Shown here one piece after another: positions 23,915 through 33,997 of a DNA stretch of 64,000 nucleotides. Source of the stretch: Sinonovacula constricta. Its lineage: Eukaryota > Mollusca > Bivalvia > Cardiida > Solecurtidae. The DNA lies in the NCBI GenBank assembly GCA_007844125.1, contig CM017565.1, positions 13,926,647-13,990,646 of the forward strand, in the 5' to 3' direction. The notes beneath the pieces are model-generated. The model searched no databases. It was not told where the DNA came from and worked only from the letters and a program-made list of their open reading frames with translations. A program made the position numbers and the translations under genes. Positions within the stretch are counted from its first letter, which is position 1; the number at the start of each line of letters is the position of its first letter.

Positions 23915-24070
23915 AGTAAAATTATTGACAATGGCTTGCAAACTTTGTACTTGGCATAAATCTTCTTAAATGTGTAAATTTTGTACATGTTGTTCGGTGT
24001 ACCTTAATCAACTGAAAGACTATAGTGGGGAGTGTGTGTGGTCACTTGTTCAGCAGAGGGTGGGGGGCAG
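23915..24070. other. Anonymous spacer
   Basis: No feature recognised. Confidence 0.4.
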
Positions 24071-24153
24071 GGACCCTGAATAGAGGATACTCAATGGTGT
24101 TTCTGAGGTGAGGCATGGACCCTGAATAGAGGATACTCAATGGTGTTTCTGAT
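24071..24153. repeat. Duplication, 36 bp at a 47-bp offset
   Basis: GGACCCTGAATAGAGGATAC and TCAATGGTGTTTCTGA occur at 24071 and 24118, effectively identical. Confidence 0.9.
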
Positions 24154-24289
24154 TAGATGATCAGCTTCCTGGTTACACCACTCCCATTAGCATAGGGTCA
24201 TTTTGGTTTTGTGCTTATTAACTTTGAAGTTGTCATCTGTTGATATGTACTTTTTCTTAATTTGGCCTAGTGGTTTCTGAGGGAACGCC

Positions 24290-24357
24290 ATTTGAAAATG
24301 TTGCTGGACGGAGGGCGATCACAATGGCTCACTCTGATCATAACCTCAGGTGAGCCT
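24290..24357 (-). mobile_element. 5' fragment of a hairpin-ended element (E5)
   Basis: Read on the minus strand this begins TTTTAGGCTCACCTGA and folds back with TCAGAGTGAGCC (hairpin 24326-24356), followed by ATTGTGATCGCCCTCCGTCC. The order and words match the start of the element at 41942 (AGCTCACCTGA hairpin, then TTTGTGATACCG and CGTCCGTC). No core or 3' end follows, so it is a remnant. Confidence 0.55.
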
Positions 24358-25040
24358 AAAACAGAGATTTGAAAATGTCAATTACAGAGCAAGTTAAAAT
24401 TAACCACCCTACTTCATTATTTTGTGGATTTGATTTCAGTGAGCTAGTTATTATAATCTCTGTAGGTATGTGCCTGGGGTCTTAAGTACCAGTAATGACT
24501 TCATTGCCTGAACAACTGCTCCACAATGATTTTATTTCTGCTTATTTTGCTATTGGTAGGATGGTTGTGGCCAGGTTGCTGGTAATGCTGCTTTTGATGA
24601 TTATGTCGACTTAAAGCTTATTTGTTTCACTGAAAGGATCTAATGTGTTTCCCTAAGCTATCATAATGTTTTGTAATAAGCATCAATAACTTTAACTCAC
24701 ATTTGCGTGGCTGCAGGAAAACTACAACATTAACAGCTTATGAATTACATTATTCAATTAGGCATATGACTAGCAGACTGTTCTCAAGACTTGGTTAGCT
24801 GTTGCCTGTTGTTTTATTGAAGTAAGTATTTGTCTTGAGTTTAATGATGTCAACTCTTTAGAAAATGTTTCCTGCTTGTATCGGTACCATCGCAGTCTGT
24901 CGCTGTCTTAGCATTGATTGGTTGATAAATCGCCTGGCAGGATCGTAATGCAGAAGGATTGATGATGTGGCTTAGTGTAAATCCTGTCAATAGATATGCT
25001 TGAAATACAGAATAAGTCTGTTTAGAAGTTCTCTAGTCTG
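24358..25040. other. Anonymous sequence
   Basis: No array or element boundary recognised. Confidence 0.45.
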
Positions 25041-25044
25041 ACAA

Positions 25045-25275
25045 GTGGGAACCCGTGGTGTAGTGGTAGTTGCCTATTTGTAACTCCTCTGACTGCTTAG
25101 CTTCCCACCACATGGGTTTGAGTCCCGTTCAAGGTGAAGGATTAAGTGTGGGAAGATCCTTTAGCTGGCCTGTGGTGTTCCGGTGGTTCTACCCAGAAAG
25201 GTGCCTGGGGTCTTCCTCCACCAAAACAGCTGGATGTCACTATAATGATCATAATTGTGTGTTGTATCTCACTTA
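25045..25275 (+). mobile_element. tRNA-derived SINE, second family
   Basis: A tRNA-like head with A box GTGGTGTAGTGGTAG and B box GGGTTTGAGTCCC, then a body with GTGTTCCGGTGGTTCTACC and TCTTCCTCCACCAAAACAGC. The TCCTCCACCA block also occurs, reversed, in the SINE at 30365-30526, so the two share a body module. No clean target duplication was found; imperfect ACAAG.GGAA flanks are possible. Confidence 0.65.
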
Positions 25276-25364
25276 CAAAAACAAGGGAAGAACTAAGACA
25301 GTTGATGTCAGTAAAAATAACCAAAACATTTTTTTTGCTTAAGAGTCCTTGAAAAATGAATACT

Positions 25365-25600
25365 CACTGGCAGTAAGCTTTGAAGTGACACTGGCAGTAA
25401 GCTTTGAAGTGACACTGGCAGTAAGCTCTGAAATGACACTGGCAGTAAGCTTTGAAGTGACACTGGCAGTAAGCTTTGAAGTGACACTGGCAGTAAGCTC
25501 TGAAATGACACTGGCAGTAAGCTTTGAAGTGACACTGGCAGTAAGCTTTGAAGTGACACTGGCAGTAAGCTTTGAAGTGACACTGGCAGTAAGCTCTGAA
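25365..25600. repeat. Minisatellite, 24-bp unit, about 10 copies
   Basis: The unit is CACTGGCAGTAAGCTTTGAA plus GTGA. Variants with CTCTGAA(A/G) recur every third or fourth unit. Since 24 is a multiple of three, up to four frames stay open on both strands; none is supported as coding. Confidence 0.95.
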
Positions 25601-25767
25601 GGGACTTTGGTTTCTCATAGTAGTCATTATTAGGCATGTTTTCTTTGGAACAGTTATGCAAGGTTTGGTCTTCATGTATATAGGGTCCACATGGGTGAAT
25701 TATACTCCTGTTACCTTTTGAATTTTCTGTTCTCCTCTATGTACTTGTTGTTGTTGTTTTTAGTCTT

Positions 25768-26229
25768 AACAAGCATTTGATAGTATTGCCGGCAATACAG
25801 TAGTCCCCTACCGGTCCCTCAAAAAGTTATGGGCCCGGACACGATTTTGCTGCAAGGTCATGCTGTGACCTTGACCTTCAAGGTATCGACCCAAATGTTA
25901 TTCGCAACACGTCATCTCAATATGGTGATCATTTCTGTCAAATAGTTGTAAAATCGGACTTCAAATAACAAAGTTATGGGCCGGACATGATTTTGCTTCA
26001 AGGTCATGCTGTGACCTTGACCTTCAAAGTAGCGACCCAAATCTTGTGCGTGCATATTGTACACATTGCTACCTATTAACATACTAAGTTTCATGCGCCT
26101 AGCTTTAATAGTTTTTAAGTTATCAAAGGATCCAGATTTTTAGCAGACAGACAGAGAGACAGACTGACGGAATGAAGGAGGGAGGGTAAACCTATAGTCC
26201 CCTCCGGTGTAAACACCAGTAGGGGACTA
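25768..26229 (-). mobile_element. Hairpin-ended element sharing the 146-bp core (E3)
   Basis: Read on the minus strand, the 5' hairpin is TAGTCCCCTACTGGTGT..ACACCGGAGGGGACTA (26195-26229), then a GTCAGTCTGTCTCTCTGTCTG zone, then about 1.4 copies of the monomer found in E1, in the same orientation relative to the ends. Near the 3' end ACCGGTAGGGGACTA (25801-25815) is the inverted partner of the 5' start. It is followed by the perfect palindrome TATTGCCGGCAATA (25784-25797) and, ten bases on, CTTGTT. E3 shares the core with E1 but not its terminal sequences. No coding capacity. Confidence 0.75.
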
Positions 26230-27886
26230 ATAAAAAATAAAAGGAGAAGAGTCTTACTAACAGAAAACAATTTTTGCAACAAAAAGAGGAAATACACCAA
26301 AAGTCAATATTTAAATAACAAGGATTCCTTTGTCTTTCCATCATTGAACAATAATTAATTGCAGTGTGCCTATGAACCCAGAAAGGATATGTGTCTTTTT
26401 TTAAAGCTCAATTTTCTGGTACTTAGTTTTGGAGGTTTATGAAGACAAAGTGGCATCCATCTTTGTGTACTTTTGGTAGACCATAAAATAGAGGTGTTTC
26501 TGTAGTTTGATACAATTCCATACTCAATTTGAAATAGATGACTTTTTATGGTCCATAGAATGTGAATGAAAAATCATGTACATGTATTGAATGTTTCCTG
26601 TACTTAGTATTACAGCCACACAGAGGTGGTTTCCCAGACTTTCCACTGTTTACATATTGCTGTGTTAAGTGGCAAGTACAAGGCTAGCTACTTTATTATA
26701 TTTAATGTTGTTTATTTAAACAAATTTGAAGCTGTCCATTAATGAATATAAAGACAAACATATTTTTAAGCGTTTTAGATCATAAGTTTATAATTGGCAG
26801 TGTTTGACATTTTATATGATATATAAATCATCTTCTCATGCCTGACATATCCCATACTCAATAATTGCCACATGACTTAACTTAAAGTAAATATACTGGT
26901 TTATGTTTAAGATATTACTTTCTATTATTTCGAAGTGTCTTTTGTGTTTATAGAAATTGCATTTAATTCCTAAGAGATAGGACATTTCCACTTTGAGTAG
27001 GTGGCTGGGCGAATCTTATTTGTGGCTGAAAATTACATTGCAATCCTTGTTATTTCAAGTGGGCAGATTTATATCTTGGAAGGAAGAGGCCTGCCTTTTC
27101 TCCAGGAATTGGTCCTCTGGAAGGGACAAGAATGCTCTAATTAGAATCGTCAAATGATGAAGCTTTCAGAATCCATTGATGTGTGCTCATTCGTGATGAT
27201 TGACCGTAAAACTAGGTACAGATAGAGCTTACCAGACTGAAAGCGATTACTTTCTTCCATTTTGATTAGATGTGGCCTACACCCAGTGCCGTCATGTAAC
27301 AGTGCACAGTTTTATCAGTAAGTCACTAGAAGTAAAAGTATCACAGTAAAAATGTTTTTACCTTTCATTCCATGTTCTGGAAGTAAAAATAATAGTTGTA
27401 ATTAGATTTGTTAAATATTTAATCTTTCTAAAATTTACAAGGAAACAAAAATTACATAATGCATTGAAAAGTGCTATTTGGTTGGTGTTAAGTTTTTACA
27501 CTGGAAATGTTTAAAGCTTGTAAGTCTTCAACTGCAAAACAACCACCTCTTCAAAATATATATTATATATTTGTGCAAAAGTTACAACACAGTCACTCCT
27601 ACCTATTAAAGGAAATATAATATTTTACACACAATACTTTCCATATGATTGCATTTTACCTAAAATTAGGTTTAAAATAAATGTGCTACCAGACACAAGC
27701 AAAATACACTCAGTTCATAATTAACCCCCATTATTTATTTTCCCACCACTACCTCCCTGTGATCAGGATCAGAATGTAGATCCAGAATGCAGACCTGGTA
27801 TAGAGCTGCAGAAGGCAGTGAGGCCTCATAGTCAATGAAACACTCATTCTGATAACATTTTTTATCCATCCTCAATCTACACTACA
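26230..27886. other. Anonymous AT-rich sequence
   Basis: About 1.6 kb with no array, element terminus or exon that I can support. It ends at the presumed insertion site of the foldback element. Confidence 0.5.
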
Positions 27887-28212
27887 CCCACACCAAAACG
27901 CTCGCTTGCGACAAGCTCGTCACAAGTTTACGACAAGTTTGCGCAAGCTTGCCGCAATCTTAATAGGATTGCATTTCTTAAATTCTATGGTTGCGGATGC
28001 GAGCACGCTCGCTTGCTTGGAAATTAAGGTTGCGGTTTGGTTTTGTTCGCACACTTCTCGCAATCTTAAATACCATTAAGATTGCGAGAAGCTTGCAGCC
28101 TTGCAAGCTTGTAATCTTCTATTCCATTAAAGATTGCGATAAGCTTGCGGTCTTGCAAGCTTAAAATTAATTAACATAAGGATTGCAGATAGGTTGTGGT
28201 CTTGCAAGCATA
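27887..28212 (+). repeat. Left arm of the foldback element
   Basis: Dense inverted repeats, including a perfect 16-bp stem CTTCTCGCAATCTTAA (28054-28069) with its complement at 28076-28091 and repeated GCTTGCGGTCTTGCAAGCTT words. It has a higher CpG count than its flanks. Confidence 0.7.
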
Positions 28213-28224
28213 AAATTATTCCAA

Positions 28225-28450
28225 GACATTAAGAAATTTATTTTGTATTTCTTTAAATAAATAACATTGAAAGAGACATGAAACATGGTCAAGTTCTGTG
28301 AAGATTAGGCCCCCAAAAAGTCTTGTTCTCAAGGTTTTTATAGATTTGACTAAGTCACCTACTTTTTGATCATGTGACCTATTTATTAACTCATCCAAGA
28401 TTTTATACAGACAAACATTTAATGACATTCTGACCAGCGTTGGTTAAGAT
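28225..28450 (-). repeat. Decayed core unit of the 41942-type element, reversed
   Basis: Read on the minus strand it contains TGGTCAGAATGTC, GTTTGTCTGTATAAAATCTT, GGATGAGTTAAT, TAGTCAAATCTATAAAAACC and CCTAATCTTCACAGAACTTG, in the order seen in the core of E2. The 70-codon minus frame across it is therefore repeat-derived, not a gene. Confidence 0.6.
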
Positions 28451-29360
28451 AGGATCAAAACGGTAGCCTTTAAAGTGATTACGAGCAAACTGTTGATGCA
28501 GCTAGATGGACAGTTGGTTATGAGAAAAGCTCGGCTGAATGTGACATAAAATAGCTCCAAATACATTGTACTAATTGCCAATTTTTTAAACTTTATTTTG
28601 TCATTATTTATTATTAAACAGAGATCACACAACCATATACAATACAGTCCCAGACTTACTCTCCCTAGAAAGTAATTTGGTAACACTACTTTACTCCTGT
28701 CTTGAGTTATTTATAGAAAATCCAAAAATATATTTTATAACTTGTCTTGACGACAATTGATCCCTTAAGCAATTCTAAACATATTTTCTTCCCATGAGAT
28801 AGCTAGTTACCTACTTAACTTGATCAATCCTCAAAAAAGAAGATAATGAACAGGAACAAAATAAAATTTATTTAGTAACAGTGACTCAGTCCATCAAACT
28901 AATGGACAACAAAAACAATTCCAAACTTGGGTATCCCATAAACAAGCTAACTACCAAATTTGATATCAATATCTACATCTGATATCAATATATATCCTGC
29001 CTAGACATGGAAAGCAAACTGCTAATTAAGTTACAGTGACCTTGACCTGACTGATCACAAAAGCAATATTTAACTATGTTATCATTTAAGACAGCTACAA
29101 AACATTTGGTAATAATAGCTCAGTAAAAAAATGATCCAATTCCAAAGAAGTCAGTTTTTTTATAACTTTTTGTTGTTGTTGTTGTCTTTCGAAAACCTGG
29201 TCAAGCAGATCTACAGTCTAATATCTAGTAGGACAAAAAAAATTACAGAACAGACAGTAGAGTATCATGTTAAAACCACTCTCACTTTATTGGGAATGTG
29301 AATAAACACCATTTAATAATACAAGTTTGAAAGTCGCTTTTACGGTGATTCAGTAAAAGT
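28451..29360. other. Anonymous sequence with remnants of dispersed repeats
   Basis: Includes TTACAGTGACCTTGACCTGA (about 29031), a phrase typical of interspersed elements like those above. No clear termini. A GTTGTTGTTGTTG run lies near 29172. Confidence 0.4.
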
Positions 29361-29471
29361 CAATCGTAACTTTCGGAAAATAACTGAAGAAATCGCCGAG
29401 GGGTCCCGATTTACAACAGCACAGTCTACACTTCCGGCCGCGCCAATTTTCAACGAGATGCAAAAAATGTG
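29361..29471 (+). promoter_or_regulatory. CpG-rich leader with ETS-like motif
   Basis: A local CpG-rich patch in an otherwise CpG-poor window. It holds ACTTCCGG (29430-29437), the complement of the ETS-family core CCGGAAGT common at transcription start sites of housekeeping genes, followed by CCGCGCC. It lies 35 bp upstream of the candidate start codon. A tiny upstream frame (ATG, three codons, TGA) begins at 29457. Confidence 0.4.
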
Positions 29472-29521
29472 ATGAAAAAGATGAAGAAATCGACTTTCCT
29501 TCACTGGACTGCTAAGCAGAG
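29472..29521 (+). CDS. Candidate gene A, coding exon 1
   Basis: The ATG at 29472 opens 16 codons plus two bases (MKKMKKSTFLHWTAKQ), ending at donor AG|GTGAGA. The exon joins in frame (phase 2) to the exon at 30110. The start was chosen because it is the first ATG after the promoter-like patch that remains open to the donor. The lysine-rich N-terminus carries no signal peptide. Product unknown. Confidence 0.45.
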
Positions 29522-30109
29522 GTGAGACATTGATCTACTTAAACAAGTATAAGAAGCAACATATTTTAAATCAGGTTTTCTTAACGTAGTGAGTTTAGTA
29601 CATTAACTGTTTAGAATGCAAAATTAACGTGTCAAATATTTTCGCCATTTTTTTTTCAGTTCCGACATTTCACTTTAGTTTTTTCTTATCACAAACGTTT
29701 TCTGAAACCGTTGACTTTTCCATAAACATTTGTTATCTACTGTATATTTAATTTATGCTTCAGTTAGAGTTGATAAGGTTCTGACAAGTTCGAACGTAAG
29801 ACATTTTTGTAATATTGTTTTTTTTAGAGTGACCCGATTAACGGTAATATCCAGTTACCGGATATTTCTGAGTTTACACAAGGATACATTTTATACTATA
29901 GGAATAAAGGCACATAAAACGGTTTCAAGTGGCAACACAATATTTTTGTTGTTGATTACATTGTTGTGTTAAAAAATAAATTTAGGTCACCTGTAATAGA
30001 TATCCAAGATAACTTGTACATGATGGTTGAGCACATCATTAACTGTGTTTGCTTGTATGGTATTGCCACTCATGTAAAGTATTTTATTTTCTGTAATAGT
30101 TTGAAACAG

Positions 30110-30208
30110 CCAGATGCAAGTGAACAAAAAAGAATCGGAATTGCAGACTGATGTCAATAAGGAAGTCAGTGAAGAGCAACGCATGGATGACAGACAAAAG
30201 TTGAAAAG
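30110..30208 (+). CDS. Candidate gene A, coding exon 2
   Basis: Preceded by acceptor TTTGAAACAG and followed by donor AAAAG|GTACAA. It is 99 nt long and keeps phase 2 at both ends. It encodes 33 charged residues including NKKESELQTDVNKEVSEEQR and MDDRQKLK, likely helical or disordered. In-frame joining on both sides is the main support. The pyrimidine tract of the acceptor is weak. Confidence 0.45.
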
Positions 30209-30354
30209 GTACAAAGATAACTATGCAGCATTTTGACCATTTGTACCAGTTATTGTATTAATGCATTTGCTATTTTTTAGCATTTACAGTGTTAATCATT
30301 AATTGCATGGCACAGCTGTTTGTACATGAAGTTGTCATTGTTGGGAAAGCATGT

Positions 30355-30536
30355 TGTTTTGATTTTGTAAATGTTTATTGTTACATCGCACTGACACATT
30401 TATGGCCATATTGGTGACGTCCAGGTAATTATTGGTGGAGGAAAACCTCCCTAAATGAAAGTTCTCACCCCTACCAGGACTCGAACCCACGCGGTGAAGG
30501 GCTGAGGAGCTTCAAGTCAGCAAGTCTGTTTTGATT
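30355..30536 (-). mobile_element. SINE insertion with perfect target-site duplication
   Basis: TGTTTTGATT occurs exactly at 30355-30364 and 30527-30536. The intervening sequence read on the minus strand contains the B box GGGTTCGAGTCCTGG (about 30478-30492) and a body with GGTTTTCCTCCACCAATAAT and a short ATAAACATTTAC tail. The A-box half of the head is missing or diverged. It sits in the intron between exons 2 and 3 of candidate gene A. Confidence 0.8.
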
Positions 30537-30680
30537 GCAATATTATAATATTAAAATTAATTAGTATATTTTAAATTTCAATTTCCTTTGTTCTCTGTAT
30601 TCACTTACATTAATAAAAAAAAATCTTGCTGTAATAACTTACATTTTGATTTTACTGGCTTTATCTGTGTGTTTATGGTT

Positions 30681-30976
30681 GGCCTGGTGTCAGGATAATG
30701 TGACTGCGTGTGGTATCATGTCAGTTGTTCACGGCATACTATACACAGTGAAGGCAGCACTATATCGGCTTCAAGTGAACACCGTCTCCAGATAACTGAA
30801 ATACTACTGTTGGTGGCACAATGAACCCAATAAACAATCAAACCACCAACAATATTTAATTTATTTGAAGACAGTGCTCAATCGAAATCAATATAGAGCT
30901 GTCTTTACTGATTATAGCATGCCATGAACACCTGGCATGATACACCCAGTCACATTATCCTGACACCTGACTGACC
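30681..30976. mobile_element. Palindromic MITE-like element, about 296 bp
   Basis: Two arms of roughly 140 bp are diverged reverse complements: GGTGTCAGGATAATGTGACTG (30686) pairs with CAGTCACATTATCCTGACACC (30947-30967), and further inward TATCATG..GTTCA.GGCAT pairs with ATGCCATGAAC..CATGATA. The transcript would fold into one long imperfect hairpin. No coding capacity. Target duplication not resolved. Confidence 0.8.
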
Positions 30977-31039
30977 AGTCATAGAATTACCTGTCTATTT
31001 GCTTGAGTATTAGCCAGGGAGCAATAACACTACCATTTA

Positions 31040-31135
31040 ACATGACTTTGGTATGTTGCAGCCCAGACTGAACCCGATGCCTCTAGTACCAGGAGCCAGC
31101 ACTCTCCTGATTGCGCTACCAGGTCTGGTGTTTTA
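31040..31135 (-). mobile_element. tRNA-derived SINE head, minus strand
   Basis: On the minus strand GACCTGGTAGCGCAATCAGG (A box) is followed about 40 bp later by GGGTTCAGTCTGG (B box). It lies close to the palindromic element; its 3' part and target duplication could not be defined. Confidence 0.5.
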
Positions 31136-31595
31136 CTTTTACCCCTTTGTGCCTATTAATGCTTATAAAGTAACCAAGATAGTATTTCGTTAAGCTGTAC
31201 TTGATAGTTCAGCATTTCTCAGCTCAGGCTTTAAACATAGAAAATATGGGGGTGCTTTTGCCTATAGCTCCTGTTATTTGCTGCTGTTTTTAAATTGCTG
31301 TTTTAAAGAATAGGCAAGTTTGCATCATGACCAGAGCTGTAAAAGTTTGTGTCAGCATCTAAATTTGTTTTTTGTTTATTTCCGTTTTTTGGTAAAATTT
31401 CCAATCTATTTCTTTCAATCTTTGAACACTTATTCTGTATCATAATTTGACAGAAAAATCATAAGGTGCCTGTGTGGTGCAAATAACACAAGACCCTCAC
31501 ATACTAAATAGGTCTAACATTGCTAAATAAAAAAATCAGGTAATAAAAAAATAAATTTAAATAATGCATAATGTTGGATTTTTTTTCTTTTTCAG

Positions 31596-31716
31596 ATGTA
31601 ATTGGCGAAAAAATACATTTGCTGTGCAGGTGAGAGGAAGGATGCAAGATCCTCTCAAGCAGAACTGGAGTTGTCATCTGAGAAATCAACAAGAACTGAC
31701 TATGAACTGTTTTTGA
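31596..31716 (+). CDS. Candidate gene A, coding exon 3 (terminal reading)
   Basis: The acceptor TTTTTTTCTTTTTCAG is excellent. Joined in phase 2 it reads RCNWRKNTFAVQ and remains open to TGA at 31714-31716, giving a protein of about 89 residues with the two upstream exons. An alternative donor CAG|GTGAGA at 31629 would make this a 34-nt exon of a longer gene. A different frame (31602-31799) is also open for 65 codons but is not reached by the in-frame splice. An AATAAA at about 31929 could serve as polyadenylation signal. Function unknown. Confidence 0.4.
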
Positions 31717-31995
31717 ACACAATACCTGTGGTACTATTTCTTGAGTGCATTGTATGTATTTTATTCTTAATGATAAATAGATACTTAAGTTTGATTTAAT
31801 CAGTTAAAATCCTATTTGCTAGACTCCCGAAAATGGCTTGTCATGCTTTCTCATATTAATAATAAGTGCTTAGCGAGATATGGGTTAAGAATATAAATTA
31901 ATTGATAAGCATCTTTTATTTGTTTCCTTTAATAAATGACCACTTGTTCTTTGTGTTTTTTGCCATTGTCTTTAATTAAAGTGGAATATATTTAG

Positions 31996-32158
31996 TATCT
32001 TTCTGTTGTGTTATTTTCCCTATAAATTTTTTGTTGTATCAGATTTTTAGGTGAAACCACAAATGTTATCTAGTGATATCTTTCTGTTGTGTTATTTTCC
32101 CTGTAAATTTTTTGTTGTATCAGATTTTTAGGTGAAAACCACAAATGTTATCTAGTGA
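31996..32158. repeat. Tandem duplication, about 81 bp x 2
   Basis: ATCTTTCTGTTGTGTTATTT and GTTGTATCAGATTTTTAGGT occur in both copies, which are almost identical. Confidence 0.9.
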
Positions 32159-32212
32159 TTTTATTTATGTCAATCTATCCACAACCTTATCCACTCAACG
32201 AATTTGATCAAG

Positions 32213-32776
32213 CCAAGAAAAAAACAACCCACAAGCTTGGGATGATCAAGCTATTAAGTGAACAATCCTGCAAGCTTGGGATGATAGCGCAAGCTTGCAA
32301 GCGTGCCAAACCGCACGCATGGGATAAGTGAGCAAGCGAGTCAAACCGCTCGCTTGGCATGATTGCGCATGCTTGCAAGCGAGCAATCAAGCTCGTAAAG
32401 GTTCCTATCACAACCTTGCAAGCGAGCTTCTGAGCGAGCCAAACCGCTCGCTTGACATGATCGCGCAAGCTTGCAAGCGAGCAATTAAGATCGTAATGGT
32501 TCCTATCGCAAACTTGCAAGCTTGCCAAGCGTGCAAGCGAGCTTCTAAGCGAGCCAAACCGCTCGCTTGGCATGATCGCGCAAGCTTGCAAGCGAGCAAT
32601 CAAGCGAGCAATTAAGATCGTAATGGTTCCTATCGCAAACTTGCAAGCTTACTTTTAAGATTGCGGCTTTCTTATCGCAATCTTACCGCAAGCTTAAATA
32701 AGATTGCAACACCCTTGGTTGCAATCTTACCGCAAACTTGTCGCAAGCTTATTTAAGCTTGCGGTTTTGGTGTGGG
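32213..32776 (-). repeat. Right arm of the foldback element
   Basis: Built of GCAAGC, GCTCGCTTG and GCAAGCTTGC words. CAAGCGAGC-CAAACC-GCTCGCTTG-type stems recur roughly every 100 bp (near 32331, 32434 and 32540), with TAA(A/T)G.TTCCTATC(A/G)CAA between them. The outer 80 bp read as TTGCGACAAGTTTGCGG on the minus strand, matching words in the left arm. The overlapping 131-, 95- and 63-codon frames on both strands are artefacts of the palindromic arm. Confidence 0.75.
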
Positions 32777-33325
32777 CATACTACAATTACTCCTGTTGAC
32801 ATCTATTTAAAACAGATAACAATATTACTGAATACTGTTGCAAGCGCCACTACCCCAACAGCTCAATATAACTAACATTCTCCCATGGCTGGAATAAAGT
32901 TTTGGCTTCGATGAGTTTTAGTATACTGTGAAAATATGACAGCATCATTGTTTATTTTGCACTCTATGACTTAGTAGTTACATTCTTGGAAAGTAAAGCT
33001 TTTATTAGCTACTTATTTTACAAATATTGTTATACTCGTTGGTCTAAATTGATATGATCTAGAATATACTCCTTGTTGTCTTTTGGAAATTCATTAAAAA
33101 ACATATGAGGCTTAAAGAAATTTTTTCCTTAAGCCATCCAAACATGTAGCATAGCACAGGAATATTGTGTTAAACAGATATTGCAATAGAAACCTACATT
33201 TATGTTCTGACATGCTCGCTACTATTGAGTTTCTTTCATAAAATATGGCTAGTATTTTGGTAGTTGTATCTATGGTGTTTATTCATACTGATTGGCAAAA
33301 ATCATCATGCTTGTGTGTTCCCCAG
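32777..33325. other. Anonymous AT-rich sequence
   Basis: No feature recognised apart from the acceptor TTGTGTGTTCCCCAG at its end. Confidence 0.4.
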
Positions 33326-33444
33326 AAAAGGTTTCCATGACGACTGCCCCCAATCATTCCTCCCACGACAACTTTTCACACCAATCTGTAGGTTTTAACA
33401 AACAATCCTACTTTATCACTATTGACAAATTGTTCGATCTCATG
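33326..33444 (+). CDS. Candidate internal exon, unknown product
   Basis: Acceptor TTGTGTGTTCCCCAG, then an open frame (entered with one base from upstream) reading KVSMTTAPNHSSHDNFSHQS and ending DKLFDLM at donor ATG|GTAGTA. It is more GC-rich than its surroundings, with Ser, His and Asn. The entry phase does not match the donor at 31629, so it cannot simply continue candidate gene A. Confidence 0.25.
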
Positions 33445-33997
33445 GTAGTACTTGGCATTTCCCAAGCATTACAGCTAGATATTTATTGGCTTTAACAACT
33501 GTTATCACTGTTTTTCTTTTTGAATCACTTGCATTCAGAAAAGAACTAAGAGACCTCTCAATAAATATTGTGCTTTAATTTTGGTAATAGAATCCACATA
33601 TATGTGATTATTCCATTCTCAACAAACAACATAGTAATAATAGATTATTTACCTTTGAGAAGCAGGATATGTTGTTTTTTTTAAACTTATCCTAACACCT
33701 GAAGCAATTAAATAAAGGAAATCAGTGGAATTTTTTTCTGCTTAGTGCTTCAAGTTATCACCAGTGGTGTGTTGCATCCTTAAAATTAATTTTTTTATCT
33801 ATTTTTAATCTTTCTGTTAAGTTTTGTCTATTATTATGCATAATGAAAAATATATACCCAAAAAATTTTGTAGATTTTTTATCACTTCCATTTTGGTATT
33901 GCTAAATAAGTTGTATTGCTAAATATCTATCATGAGTAGAAAATACCATTAATAATAATATTCTTGTTTAATTATAAATTTTAAATGTGTTAATCCT
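33445..33997. other. Anonymous AT-rich sequence
   Basis: No feature recognised. Confidence 0.45.

Larger units (their letters stand above)
27887..32776. mobile_element. Putative 4.9-kb foldback transposon
   Basis: The outer termini are inverted copies: CCCACACCAAAAC at 27887 and its complement GGTTTTGGTGTGGG ending at 32776. Each is followed inward by an arm made of GCAAGCTTGC-like and TTGCGATCTTA-like palindromic words. Neither arm shows the terminus at its inner end, so one element with two arms fits better than two separate insertions. An imperfect 9-bp duplication may flank it (TACACTACA at 27878, CATACTACA at 32777; 7 of 9 match). No transposase was recognised; the interior holds older repeats and the best gene candidate of the window. 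The alternative is two end-truncated insertions in opposite orientation. Confidence 0.45.

Noticed and set aside
28216..28428. 70-codon minus-strand gene
   Set aside because: The sequence aligns with the core units of the 41942-type element, so it is repeat-derived.
32208..32615. 131-codon minus and 95-codon + frames
   Set aside because: They cover the palindromic arm of the foldback element, which gives similar frames on both strands.
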